A DNA stretch of 64,000 nucleotides, from assembly GCA_016584495.1 (NCBI GenBank), contig WAID01000003.1, forward strand, positions 2,790,001 through 2,854,000, written 5' to 3'. The notes below the pieces were generated by a model. That model worked only from the letters and a program-made list of their open reading frames with translations. It had not been told where the DNA came from and searched no databases. Below are positions 10,615 to 23,534 of this stretch, one piece after another. Source of the stretch: Celoporthe dispersa (lineage: Eukaryota > Ascomycota > Sordariomycetes > Diaporthales > Cryphonectriaceae). Made by a program: the position numbers and the translations under genes. Each line of letters starts with the position of its first letter. Position 1 is the stretch's first letter.

Positions 10615-13600
10615 TCACACGCCCCAGCCCCCCTTCTCGGCGATGCTCCTGGAGAGCTCCATGATGCTCGCGGCCCCGATGACCTCCATGTCGGTGATCT
10701 TGATGCCCACGTTCTTGAAGATCCAGCTCCGGAAGCTGGAGGTCACGAGCGAGTCCACCCCGTATGCCGTCAGGCTCTTGTCGGCGTCCATGTCGGCCGG
10801 AGCCATGCTGAGGGACGCAGATAGGTAGCCGACACAGCCGTGCAGCACCACGTTGATGGCGTCGTCCAGGCTGTCGGCGTGTCGGAGCGCCAGGGCTAGG
10901 GTGCGGCCGCTGTGCTGGGACGACTGGGACGAGAAGGAGTCCCCGTTGGTGGTGGCGGTGGTGCCAGGCGAGGTGCCGCGGCTGTCGGACGGCGCTTGGG
11001 GCTGGTCGATCGGGCTCAGGAACTCGAACAGCTTGGTCTCGGCCCAGTACGGGTCTGAGACCTCGTTCTGGAGGATGAGGCCACCTGTGCCGACGCTGGT
11101 GACAACCTGCGGGGGCAGCGAGAGGGGGCCGCCGCTGCCGCCACACATGGCACGCTCGACGAGGAAGAGGTAGTCTTCCAGCAGGACCATGAAGAAGCCG
11201 CTGGCCTTGAGCTTGGCGCAGGTGGAATCGTCATCCTCGAGCATGCCCGCGCCCACGACCGGGCCAAGGTCGATCGAGACAGAGTGCATACCCCTGGAGG
11301 CGCGGTACCAGGCCAGCGCGTCCTGGTAGGAATTGCCAGCTGCGTAGTTTGCCTGGCCGCGATTGCCGATGACGCCAGACGCCGACGACAGGAAGATGCA
11401 AAAGTCCATATCCTGCGGCAGGACTTGGTGCAGATTCCACGAGCCCGTAATCTTGGGCCTTGTCGCGGAAGACCACTCGTCGTAGGTCATCGTCTCCCAC
11501 ACGGCGTCGGCGATGACTGCCGCGCAATGGATAGCACCCTTGATGCGCGGCATATCGGCGCTGGCGAGGGCCTGTCGGAGTGCCTCCTCGTGGCAGATAT
11601 CCACAGCGAGGGCCTTGGCGAGAACGCCGCGTTGCGACAGTGACTGCAGGAAACTGACGTCCTTGGGGGCCGTGGCACCAGATCGTGACAGGAAGAGCAG
11701 GTGCCGAGCGCCACGGCAGACCATCATCTCGGCCGCTGCCTTGCCCAGACCACCCAGGCCGCCGACCAGGACGTAGGTCGCGCTGGGATCCAGAGACACT
11801 GGCTTGAGAGGAATCGTGCCCAGGCGAACCACAGAGTTGTCTGTAAAGGTCACCGTGTTCAGGTGTCGGCCAGGCGCGGTGGACATGTTCTCCCAGAGGT
11901 TGTCCAGGTGCTCGACACGTTCCTCGAGAACGAGGCTGTCAGGACACTTTCCGAGCCGACCCGAGAGCTGCAGCTCGAGCACCTCCGACCACGCCTTGGC
12001 AAAGACCTTGGGGCGCTTCTCGATCAGCGCAAACAGATCGAACTTGTGGAAGGAGATGTTCGCGTGCTGGGGAACAACAGCCGTGATCGACACGGTCGCA
12101 TTGGTGTTGACAATCAGGAACAGGTGGCCATTCGAGGCGACGCATTGCGAGCTCAGCTCAAGGTGGTTGGGGGACGGCGAGAAGAACAAGTCCACACCAG
12201 CTCCTCCAGTCAGGCGCATGATCTCGTCCGGGGAAACGATCGTTGGTCGTGTCAACGATGCAGTCCGCGGGAATGTCGTAGTTGGCGCGGATGAAGTCTT
12301 TCTCCTCCGCCCTCAGAACGCCAACGAAGACGGTCGCCCCAAGAGCCTTGGACAGACGAAGGACTGCGTCGCCATAAGGACCGCAGGCACGATCAACGAA
12401 GACCGTATCTCCGGAGAAGATACATCCGACCGTGTTGAGCCCGTAGTAGGCAGTGACCAGAGCAGTCGGGCTCATCCCCCAGATCGATGACCGATCTTGA
12501 AGCTGGTGGACGAAGCTCCGGTCTAAGATGATGGAGGTTTTGATGGTGCTTCGCGCCAGAGCAACCACAAGACAGCCGACAGGGAGACCAGTGACGCTGC
12601 TTCCCGTCTCTATCACCGTGCCGACAACGTCCGCACCCAAAACACTCTCGCTGCTCTTGCCCATGATGGTCTCGAGGTCAATCGGGAACAGGTGGGTGCT
12701 TTCGACCGCGATGCGGACTTCGTCGGCGCCCAGAGGTCGCTGGACCGACTTGTCAGCCACAAAATATGTGCTCTTGATGTCGGTGACGTGGCCAACTTTG
12801 ACCTCAACGGGCTCCTCGATCTTCCCCAGAGGCAATTTCTGGACCTGGATCGCCTCATCATCACCCTTCTCGATGACGTTGTTCAGTGCTTCCAGAGGAA
12901 GCAGGCGAGCACCGAAAAGCTTGCGGTCACGCAGGGAGTACTCGACTTCAGGAATGCTGTCCAGATCCGGCGTGACAAAGGAAGAGTTGAACACCGAGAC
13001 GATTGCAGACGCCGACAAGGCAGCTTCTCCCTGGCTCTGGACGGTACCGAGATCCAGGGTGACGATGCGTCTTGAGGAGTCTTCGGAGCGTATGGTCCTG
13101 GCCAAACCGTGGAAAGGCGCCTTGGCGGGACTCTCGACCGCATTCTGCGCACCTGTCGTGACCCAGAGCAGGCCGCTTGTAGCCGCTAGGAGCTTCTTGA
13201 GTAGAGGAAAGATTTGAGGCTGCATGTCGAACAGCAGGGCCTGATCAACATCGACGAGTGAGATGCAGAGCTGGTTCATGTGCTGCTCTGACAGCTGCGA
13301 CAGGCGGACGGCCTCAAAACTCGGCAGTGCAAGATGACGGAGCACAAGGGCCAATGCGGCCGAGATGTTGCCGTCTGGAAGCAAAAGGACTGCCGTTTCT
13401 CCCTCGTTGGCGACAGTCGCGCCATTCACATGCAAGGACACGGGCCTTAGCTCGTGCCAGACCATCTCGCTGCAGAGGTTTCGGTTGCTCGGCAGGAAGC
13501 TCGAGGCGTCAGAGGAGATCTTGACGAACTGCATCCCCTTGACGACGATCATGGGCTCGCTGAACGCTGCATCAGACATGACAATGTCAGCCTGCGCCTC

Positions 13601-16600
13601 TCTGTAACCCTTGCGCTGGGCTGTCGCGTAGCCATGGAACATCGCACCGGCACCGCGGAGCATGCGTGGAGAGAAGGTGATCTGGCGGATATAGGAAGGC
13701 ACCATGGTAGTATCGCCAATCGCAAAGACGGTTTGAAACATGGTGTCGAGGGTCGCCGGGTGGATAAGGTGGTCATACTCGAACTGCGCAGGCATCTTGG
13801 ACATTGTGTCTGGTATGCGGACTATGCTGGTGCAGGCCCTCTGACTCTTGGAGAGGGCAACAATGTTTTGGAACATGGGGCCATAGTTGAGGCCAATTCC
13901 GTCTAGACGCTCGTACAGTTGCCGAGGGTTGATGGCCTGGGTGCACTCGGAGCTCAGCTGCCGGTAGGTATCGTGGTGATCCTCACCATGAGATGTCTCC
14001 CCGGCCTGGCACGTCGGTGGCCTTACCGCTGTAGAAGATGGTAAAGACACCGTCCGCATTCTCCTGCCAGTGACCATGCTCTGTCCTCGTCATTATCGAG
14101 AAGGAGTAGACAGCCGAGCAGTGAGTCGCGTCAGGGGAGGGACCTTCACCATCTTGGTGTTGAGCGTGTGCTCCAGGCCGTGCGGTCCGGCTGGTATGAT
14201 GACCGGCTTGATGATGTTGAAGTTGGAGATCTGGTACGCATCCACCGAGAGCGATGAGTCGCTACACTGTCTCGCAGCTTCGAGGGCCATGGTTAGAAGA
14301 CCGGCGGCCGGGTAGATAATCGTCTTCTGGACCTGGTGGTCTGTCAACCAAGGGTTCTCCTCCAGCCTGAAGAAGCCACGCCATCGAGGATCCTGTGGTG
14401 TCGACTCGGCAATCGGGGCGCCGATCAGGTCCTCGCGGCCATGCTTGCGGAAACGCAGGGCGGTCCCCAGGTGTGACTCAAACCAGTAGGTCCTGGAGTG
14501 GTTGAAAGGGTAGGGAGGCAGCTCGACAAGAAGCTGCGGCAAGAAGCCCTCCTTGCTCTTCCACACCCAGGAGAACTCTGCAGGAACACCTCGCGACCAG
14601 ACCTCCCCCAGGGCCTCAAGCATCGTGGCGGAGGCCTGGTGGTGGTACTTCAGCAGGGGAATGCAGCAAAAATCTCTGCTCTTCTTGGGGTCAATAGCGT
14701 TGACAATCTCCCGCACCGGCCGGTTTAGCGTTACAGATGGGCTGACCTCAACGACGAACTTCGGCCTCACGGCCTTGTACATGGCGGAGAATGCTTGGTT
14801 GTAAAGCACAGGCGAGATCAGGTTGGCAGACCAGTAGCTCGCGTCAAGCAGGATGCCGTCAACAAGCTCTCCAGTCACTGACGAGAACATCTTGGGGCCT
14901 TGGCCGTTCGCCAGCGGAGTAATCCCCTGGAGCGACTGCTTGTACTCCTCTTCGACGAGCCGCATGTGGTGAGAGTGGTAAGCAGTTGTGACGGCCAGCA
15001 TCCTGTGCCACACATTATCGGCGGCCAGCATCTGGGCAATCTGCAGAACCTGCCCTTCGTCGCCAGACAGGGTGACCGATACAGGGCTGTTTTCGCAGGC
15101 GATCACGACAGACTCGCAGGCGACCGCGTCGACGTACTTCGTGGCCTCGGCAGCTGAGAGGCCGACAGCTACCATGCGGCCCTTGATTGCGGGATACTGG
15201 TGCACAATCGAGTTGGCGTACTGCCCGCGACGGAAGGCGATGAGCCACGCATCCTCCCTGGCGAGATATCCCGAAGCGTAAGCAGCTGCGATTTCTCCCG
15301 AGGAGTGGCCGACAACAGCTTCGGGACAGATCTCGGAGGCCCTCAGCAGGTCGACAAGGGCAACCTGCAATGCGGTAGTAGCTGGCTGGGCAAACTTGGG
15401 CTCGTGGATGCGGCTGAGGCTGGGGTCATCGTGCTGGAGCTCCCTCAGAAGATCGAAGTCGCTACCGACGATCTTGGACAGATACTTGGAGGCGCCGACA
15501 AGGCTGTTGCAGAAGGGCTCAAACTCCATCAGCTCGCGGCCCATGGCGTGCCACTGGGCCCCCTGGCCGCAAAAAGACCAATGCAAGCTTGGGCTTGTCG
15601 GCATCATCGGCAGCGAAGCGGTGGATCTTGTAGGCTCCTGGGTCGCTGAGCCGCGCGGCCAGCTGCTGTGCCGACTGGGCGACAACAAAGGTGCGGTACT
15701 CGAGCGTGGACCGACGGGACAAGGTATAGGCATAGTCGGCCAGGATGCTGGGATCCTCGGCGTGACTGGTGATGAAGGGCGCATGGCCTTCAGTAATCCT
15801 GGCGATGCCGCTCTTCTCGTGAGACGAGACGAGGAACAGCTGCGTGCCGGCAAAGGTCTTTTGTTTCTTGTTGACGGCGATGCCTTCAGTCGTGGGCACG
15901 GATCGGTGGTTGCCAGGCAAGGCTCGCTGGGAGAGGTAGGTGCCCGCGTCGTCGAGGATGATGTGGGCATTCGTTCCGCCGAAGCCAAAGCAGTTGACGC
16001 TTGCTCGTCGGAGACCATCCTTGGGCCAGGGTGTGAGCTGGGTGGGAACCTAAGCAAGAGGACAAGGGGGAGGAGAGAAGGAGGTCAGCCTCATCCAGAT
16101 TACATAAGCACAGCAGTCAACGTCACCTCGTGCTTACCTTCACCTTCCACTCTTCAAAGTGGATGTCGGGGTTGCCGATGGAGGGGTCAAAGTAGAGGTT
16201 CTTTGGAATCTTGCCTCTCTCCACAGCCATGACGGCCTTGATCAGCCCAGCGACACCTGCTGCGCCCTCCAGGTGACCGACATTAGGCTTGATGGAACCG
16301 ACGTAGATGGGGTCGTCGGCATCGCGACTGCTGCAAAACGCCTTGGAGACGGCGAACGTCTCCTTGGGATCGCCTGCTGGTGTGCCTGTGCCGTGGCACT
16401 CAACGAATGCAGTCTGGTCGACGGCAAGGCCTGCTTCCTTGTAGACGGCCTTGATGTTGGAAAGCTGTGCGGCAGCGCTGGGCATGGTGATACCGGGTGT
16501 TCTGCCGTCCTGGTTGACCCGCGATCCTCGGATGACTGCCCGGATTGTATCATTGTCCCTCAGCGCGTCATCGAGCCGCTTCAGGACCACCACGCCGACC

Positions 16601-17494
16601 CCTTCGCCGCGCCCGTAGCCCTCTGCCTTGTTTGTGAACGTGTAGCACTTGCCATCCTTGCCGAGGAAGTTCAGCGCTGTCATGGGCATCATGGTGGCAG
16701 GGGTGAGGATCATACCAACGCCAGCGGCGATGGCGAGATCGGCCCGTCCCGTCCGCAGGTCCTGGCAGCCATTGTGGACGCCCACGAGGCTGGCGCTGCA
16801 GCCCGTGTCGATAGTCTGGCTGGGCCCACGAAGGTTGAATTGATAGGAGATGCGGTTTGCAAGAATGGCGTTGCCTGTACCTGTGGCTGCGTACTGAGGT
16901 GCCCAGTCCGAGTCACGGAGGACAACTTGCTCGTAGTCTGGAAAGGGATCGTCAGCTATTACTGTTCTTGTGGTCGGATCCAACGTGTCGTGACGGGTAG
17001 GGCCTCTGTAAAATACCTTTGACGAATGTGCCAACGTTGACTGACGTCTCTGAAAGATCCAGGGATTCTTTGGAGCATCCAGCTGTGTACAAAGGTTAGC
17101 AATTGCCGTGCTGCATCAGGAAAATTACAGAGCATCGAGAGGAAACTCACCATTCTCGAGAGCCTGGTACGTGACCTCGAGCAAGAGGCGCTGCTGCGGG
17201 TCGATAGCCTGTGCCTCTGTCTGCGAGATATTGAAAAAGGCCGCGTCGAAGGCCTTGATGTTGCCCTTGAGAAAATGCGCGCCTTTGAAGCCGATGGAGC
17301 CCTGTCTACTGCCGCTGGGGTGGTAGAAGCCGTCAATGTTGACGCGGTCGGCTGGGAACGCAGACCAGGCGTTGTCGCCCTTCTGCAGCATCTCGAAGAG
17401 GGATTCGACATCCTCACCGTCGCCAGGGGAAGCGGCAGGCCATGCCTACCACGGCGATGGGCACGACCTTGTCTGGGTCTGGATCATGATCCAT
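10615..17494 (-). CDS. Highly reducing type I polyketide synthase (KS-AT-DH-ER-KR-ACP), with five frame breaks
   Basis: Iterative fungal polyketide synthase, 2,213 residues when indels are allowed for. Exons: 17494-17151, 17082-17017, 16937-16138, 16049-10615. Domains: KS about 8-430 with Cys183 (DTGCSAS), His318 and His358; AT about 560-870 with Ser near 652 (GHSSGE); DH about 925-1245 with His near 973 (WLTDHQVQK) and Asp near 1170 (HPATLD); ER about 1490-1720; KR about 1820-2000 (VGGLGGLG, catalytic Ser/Tyr region present); ACP with GVDSL serine near 2168. I see no methyltransferase core and no thioesterase, so release probably needs a separate factor. In DH the usual Gly four residues after His is Lys. 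The ER nucleotide loop reads CGPYGDA instead of GGVGQA, so ER activity is doubtful. Frame breaks lie at homopolymers 17426-17429, 15571-15575, 14134-14137, 13999-14002 and 12230-12233; coding length is an exact multiple of three once they are counted. The product cannot be predicted. Confidence 0.92.
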
Positions 17495-20400
17495 CGTGGA
17501 CTTGGTGAGTGTGTCTCAATTTTCCAGCGACGACAGAAGAGGTGGGACTGAAGGAGGTTGATGGGATAGATGTCTTAGATACAAGATGTAAAAGGGGCTG
17601 GTGGTATGGGAGAAGGGGGGTGTGTGTGTATGTGGGCTGCGATCCAGAAGTCCAACATAGGGATCTTGTGAAACAGGTTGAAGTTGCATGCAGGCTGGAC
17701 CCGTTTGCAGAGGTTGGGTGGAAAATCAGGAAGAAGAAAAAAAAAAAGCCCAGTGCTGGGTTGGCGTGGTTATAAGTACTTTGAAAAGTCTTTGGTGAAG
17801 TTGCTTTGAAATTTAATGAATTGTACTGAGCACGTGAAACTCTCGTCCAAGTGTGAAGCTGATTTGGATCTGAAGCCGTTTGGTCTATGCCGATAAGTAG
17901 TGTGGGTGAACTTCTAGATCAATCAAGTATCGATAGGCAACAGTTCTTGGCTTGGCCTCGGTGGGTGAGATATTAGTGAATTCCAAGATTCTCGCCCCAC
18001 CACTCACACAAGTGTGTACCCCACCAAGAGCACCTTTCCGTAGGCGTTTGGAGGCTCGCAAGAGAGAGTTGAGGTGGCGTGGGATTGAGGCCTCGCGATA
18101 GATTTCCCCCAGAGGTTGTGTAGAGGTCAGACCTGTTGCAAATGCCCCGGGCTCAGCACCAAATATGACCTGGGGCGGTGTCATATATCCATGTCAAGCC
18201 GCCGGCATTGTCCACTGAAGGTGAGTCCAACTTCCAGGCTAGGTAGAAGAGACGATGGGGTCCAGACCGCGAAAGACTGAATCGCTGGTGTAGCGGGGAC
18301 TCGCGGGATCTAAACCCACGATCCTCCCCCACTGGCTAGAATTGACGATTAGTTAGTTCCGCTCCTCTCTGAGGGATCCCTCGGCCAGAGCCCAAGAGAT
18401 GACGATGATGACGACCACGGGATAAGCTCTAAGCCGAGACGGGGCTGACAGATCGATGAAGTATGGCACGGCAGATGTTGACCAGCGCCAATAAGCAAGA
18501 AAGACGATAGGAAGGCCGCTCGCTCGACTGCAGAACTCTCTGCTCCCCAGGGTTGTCCATTGAGTGCTATTTGACACCGAGAGTTGCAAGAATTTCCGAG
18601 GCAATGAAAACTTGGTTCCCATATGCAGGTAGCCATGTGCATGCATGACAGAGATGTTTCTTTTGCAGTACCCGGCAAAAGAAACAAATAGAGGCTGCAA
18701 AGAGCACCAAGGAATGGTTTGGGCTGCCAACAACCCTGCATCAGAAGCTGAACAATAATCATACCATCAGCATGGGCGATAACGAATAGGAGCAAAAGGT
18801 GCAGAGCACAAACGGCAGGAGAACAAAGACACAGATCGAGGACTTGCAAGCAAGCCACACCTACCTGGGGGCCAAGAATGAGACCCATAGCTCAGCTTGA
18901 TACTTTCCTTGTCCATACACACACAAACACAGACGGTAGCTTTGGCTCGCCCTGTCTTCCGTGCTGTGTGGAGAAAGGAGGAATCTCCATGGTAGCCGGT
19001 AGGTATTGCCCGTCTGCGGCGAATCCGGAAAAAGGCGGCTTTCCCCCCCGTCTTCTTCATCCCCTTCTTCTTTTTTGGAGATCTAGTCGATGCGGCCCAC
19101 GAGCTCACGCTCCACCGAGTATCTCCCAATGGCAGCGGCTCCTCGACGTCTGGACCGCGCCGGCGGACACTAGACATCAGCTGACAGGTGTCAAAAGGTC
19201 CGTGATCCTCGCTGAAGAGGGCCGATCTTCGTTTTGTGCCATAGCTAGCGCGTGGGGAATGCCTACGGGGAAGAAACGCGGGGGAAGAGAATGCTGCGTC
19301 CGGTTCAGGGCTGGCCTCTGGGCGGTTTGACTCACGATCAGTCAGGGAGATGAAAGCTGCTGGGCAGTCGTACGGTTATACATGACGACGAGATGAGTCG
19401 GCCAAGATTGGAGCTTTGTCAATATCTTTAGATCTCCGGCAGCGAAGCACCTGAGCCCACCAGAAACAGACTCAAATCCACCTTGGTACTTCCTGGCCCA
19501 ATCGAGCGTGACAAAGTCGAGGGTCTGCTCTGGCTTCCCCTTATTGTAGAGTTAGGAGATTTATTCAGGATGAAAGACGAGGAAACGTCGGACACCCTCA
19601 GCCGTTTGGATGTGGATCACCAGCCGGTGAGGCTTTCAAGGTTGTCCAACGAAACATTTCCAGCCAAGCTGGGACGGGACCTTGCAGATGACAACAAGGT
19701 TCCGCAAGGGGTCCAGAAGAGGGCGGTCTAGCGGTGAGTCCGTCAGACGGATCTGGCGTGGCGAAATGGGATGACATACCTGAGATTGGTGAGGCCTCGG
19801 GGCCAAAGCCTCCCAAGAGGGGACTTCTCAGTGTCGTTGTCCCCCATGGCTTAGTCATAGGTCCTGGTGGCCTGGTGTACCCAGCTCAATGCAGTGGGTT
19901 GTTGACAGATGCCAGACGCATCGAGGTGCAAGATGATGCAGCCTCCCGGCAGCCTCCAGCCCCTGGCAACTCAAAGTAAATAATAACAGGGAGCGGCATG
20001 AGCAGTGCAGGTATGGTAGTGTGTCAAGCACTCTGGCACGCAAGGAGAGAGAAAGCACCGGCAGAAGAATGACGAATGTGGGAGTGACAGAGGGGGCGAG
20101 CTCGTCAAAGCAAGGGGCCTGTCGTGTCACTGTATCAGTGTCAAACGCGTTGTGATGACCAAGAAGAGGGATGGAGGGAGCCCTGGAGGATTTCGTGGAA
20201 GGAACAAGTTCAAGAGAGAGTACTAACATCGCTTGGTGTGCTCAAGGTCGGATGTAACATTTTTCCGAGATGAACTTGGAATCAAATTGGGCAGCAACTC
20301 GCTGACTGAAGGTACGGAGTGCGAAGAATTAGGAAAAGAAATGAAGAGTAACAAAAAAATAGCTCACATTGCACGCAGGCATTGCAGGATGGGAGTTGAT

Positions 20401-23400
20401 TCTGAAAGTTTTCCCCGCCACTTTTGGGAGGACGAGCCTGGGGGACAACACGCCTGATGACCAAATATCGATACGTGATCCTCAAAGGTCGACATTCGTT
20501 TGAGGAGTCTGACGATGATGTCCTAAAGGGGGGGGGAGGTGGTACGTCTGACCCCATCCTTCTGGGCAAGGTCACATCTTTCCAAGGGTCGAGGTCTAGT
20601 TTCAGACTCGTCAGGCTTTCCAAGCCATTGATGTCCAGTATCCAGACCATTCCAAGGTTTCCTATCCCTTAGCTTACTGCTCGAACGACCCTTCCTCGTA
20701 CAGTAGTCGATTGTAGTTTCCACACGGGCCAAAGTCGTGGGCTGTGTGTGCGGAAGGAACGTTGGATGACGATTCATGCCTGCAGGGACAGTTAGCCTAT
20801 GATATCACGCCTATGGCCAGGACCGGTGCACAGTGGTTCTCGACAGCCAAACCTCGACTCTTTATCACTACTGCGGTGGCTGGTGTAGAGAATCTGCCTT
20901 CGATGTTCTTCTGCACCCCAACCAATGTGACGCTCAGCCACAGCCCACGGACCGGCATGTCGCCGTGCGAAGAGCAACGTTTCGCAGCACGACAGGGACT
21001 ATGTCTGAATCCCACGGAGACAACTGAACCGGCAATCGAGAGTATGTGTGAGGCGTCTCGGCAGGGGAGAGCAGGACTCGCCTCCAATTAGGACGGTTCA
21101 TCTGTGGATTAGGTCATTGTCCAACCGAGACAGGCTTCTCACCGAGCCACCGCAATTGTCTCGTATGAGAGACACCAGCTGGCTATTTCCTTGGTTCTGC
21201 CGTATGGCCAGTCAATCTGGTGACCCGTAAGGTCTCGGTACGCCGTCCCTCTGGTAACTCGAGGTTCAGCACAGCCGCGCGGATGAGGATGCCTGCTGGT
21301 CCTTGGACCTCGGTCGTTGACTTGAACGGGAAGAAGTGGTCTGAGGCTCGGTCTCACACGTGCCGAGACACGATAATTTCCTGGCGAATGAGGAATACGT
21401 CGGGCTGGCGAATGAGTTGTTCGAACCCCCTCCGTGTCTGCTATTGCCAGGGCTGGCACGGTTCTTCTTGGACGACCCCAGGCTCGTTCAAAGATTACCT
21501 GAATACACATGACAACAGTATTGTGTCGTCAGAAGCCCGGCACGGAACGGGGCACTGCCTCTTGCATACCCGCCACCGGGCATGTCGTATCACAGATCCA
21601 ACAGATCCGTAGATCCTGTGTGTCAAGGCTCGTCTGCACACCCCAGCGCCTTGTCTGGCCCGTGTGATCGATGATTGTCTGGCAGCAAGGTCGCACAGCG
21701 AACGGGTTGGTTGCACTGGTAGCCACCTTGGCGAGCCAGATTAGTAGGTGGCCCTTTGAAAGATTGCAACCCCCGCCCTTCCATGCCTGGCATGCTGGTC
21801 CAATGTTTGTTCGCTCTCACTTGGTACGACGTGGACGAGTATAAGTAGAGCAAGGCGACGGGGAAAGTACGGCCTTAAGTCCAACGTTAAGCCCGCAAAC
21901 TTTTTCTCTCTCAAGTCCTGTGGTGTTCGCCTCTCTGGTTCGGAAGATGGATTGGGATAGGTTGGGAGCTCATATCACGTGTGTTTCTGCCTGAGCTTGT
22001 CTCGGGCAGTCGGCCTGGGTTCTCCCTCCTCCTTTTCTCTCCAGAGCTGGGATACTGGCGAGGCCGCCGCGTTTCGCTTCCGTAGCACCCCTATCTCGCA
22101 AGTGTGTGTCTTTGCTGTGTCTTGTCTCTCCTTTCCGTCCTGTCATCTGTCGTGCGGTATTTTTTCTTCTGCACATTGGTTTGGATGTCGCAAGGGGCAA
22201 ACACATGGCGGTGAACACCACCGAGCCTCGAGGGGCCATGGACCAAAGGGACGATCACTGTTGCCTCTTCTCCAACACTAAATCAACGAAGATGGTGTAT
22301 AAACAATGAGATTTGCATGTGAAAAATACAACTACATATAAACAAGAAAGGATGGTGGGGGAGGAGGAGGAGAGTCGGTAAAGCAAGCGAAGTGGCGTTC
22401 CTTGGCTTCTCGAAGCCGGCCTCGCGCCCTGCGAGGCCGTTGGCAAACCACTCATAAGCATGCGTTATCGTCTGCCTCAATGCGACTCGACTAGCTGCAG
22501 GGTGGGTAGAGCGTACTGTACCACGTAACACCGTACCCATCATAGGCTGGGTCCCCGTCTTGTGATACTGTCAGAGAACATTTCACCCACCCGAGGTACG
22601 GATTGAAGAAGGGCGTCAGACCTCCCAACCCAGATCTGGGCCCTGGAAACCTGCAGCCTCTTCCTGTCCGATCCTTCTCTTTGCTCCTCTTGTGCCTCCT
22701 GTGCTGCCCTCCAAGGTCTGACGAGATCTGAAAATCGCCTCGAGTCAAAGACAGCTGGGTACCAAAAGAAAAAGAAGAAAAAATCTCTTGTTGCCATCTG
22801 AACAGGCCTTGCGTCTCGAGTCTCGAGGGCTGGATGTCTTTGGACTTTTTCTTTCTCTTCTCCCCTGCGGAAATTAGGCGACCTCACCGACTGACGTTTC
22901 CGAGAGTCTAGACTGTGGGAGAAGAAGACTGGAAGGTTGGGATTATGGTGTGGGGATCATAAAAGAGGAACCTGGGCCGTTCAGAATTCACCTGGTCCTG
23001 GATGACAGACACTCAGGATTCCCTGGGACAATTCTCTGAAGGTTAAGTCCTCTCTTCACCTTGTTGTATTATTGTGAAAGACAGACAAGAAGCCTGTGTC
23101 CTTCATTCATCCTGATGATCAGGTTGACTGTTTATCAGCCTTGAAGAGCAGACAATTGTGGTGGTGAATGTGCTCACTAGGGGGAGAGGGTGGGCCCCAT
23201 GGGGCCTCTCCATGGCCTTCATCCAGCCAGGGAGAATAGGTGGACAAGAGAACAACATGTCACCACCCACTTCACAGCACCCACGCCTTCATCACCTGCT
23301 GCCAGAGAAGGCCCATTCACTCGAGGGCCTCTGTCGCCTTCACAGCAGCTGGGGGCCAGCTTCGATCTACAAAAGACAGACCAAGCTCGACCTGGTTTCT

Positions 23401-23534
23401 CGACACAAACCTCCTACAGCTATAAAAAATCTCCTCCGGCTGTGCACCGCCAACAGTCCAACTCTGATTTCTGTCTTGCACCATCAAACAGCGACCTGCT
23501 TATTGGTTCCATAAACCAGAGAGATCAATACACA
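17495..23534. other. 6-kb gene-free stretch between PKS and DHA2 transporter
   Basis: No gene I can support on either strand. It separates the divergent starts of the polyketide synthase (17494, minus) and the DHA2 transporter (23535, plus), so both promoters lie in it. Scattered open frames of about 60-180 codons (for example minus 17885-18184 and minus 18349-18888) have no recognisable motif and no clear coding character. A tRNA T-arm-like fragment near 18290-18345 (minus) lacks a credible 5' half. A transcription factor or tailoring gene might have been expected here but none is visible; decayed sequence remains possible. Confidence 0.5.
23421..23430 (+). promoter_or_regulatory. TATA-like element upstream of DHA2 transporter
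   Basis: The sequence TATAAAAAAT lies about 105 bp upstream of the transporter ATG at 23535. This is a plausible core promoter position, but no transcript start is known. Confidence 0.4.

Noticed and set aside
17885..18184. 99-codon minus frame starting MTPPQVIFGAEPGAF
   Set aside because: The first residues faintly resemble aldo/keto reductases, but the rest does not follow the fold; not supported as a gene or relic.
18285..18350. tRNA-like T-arm and CCA on the minus strand
   Set aside because: The T-loop is non-canonical and no matching acceptor 5' strand, D-arm or anticodon arm precedes it.
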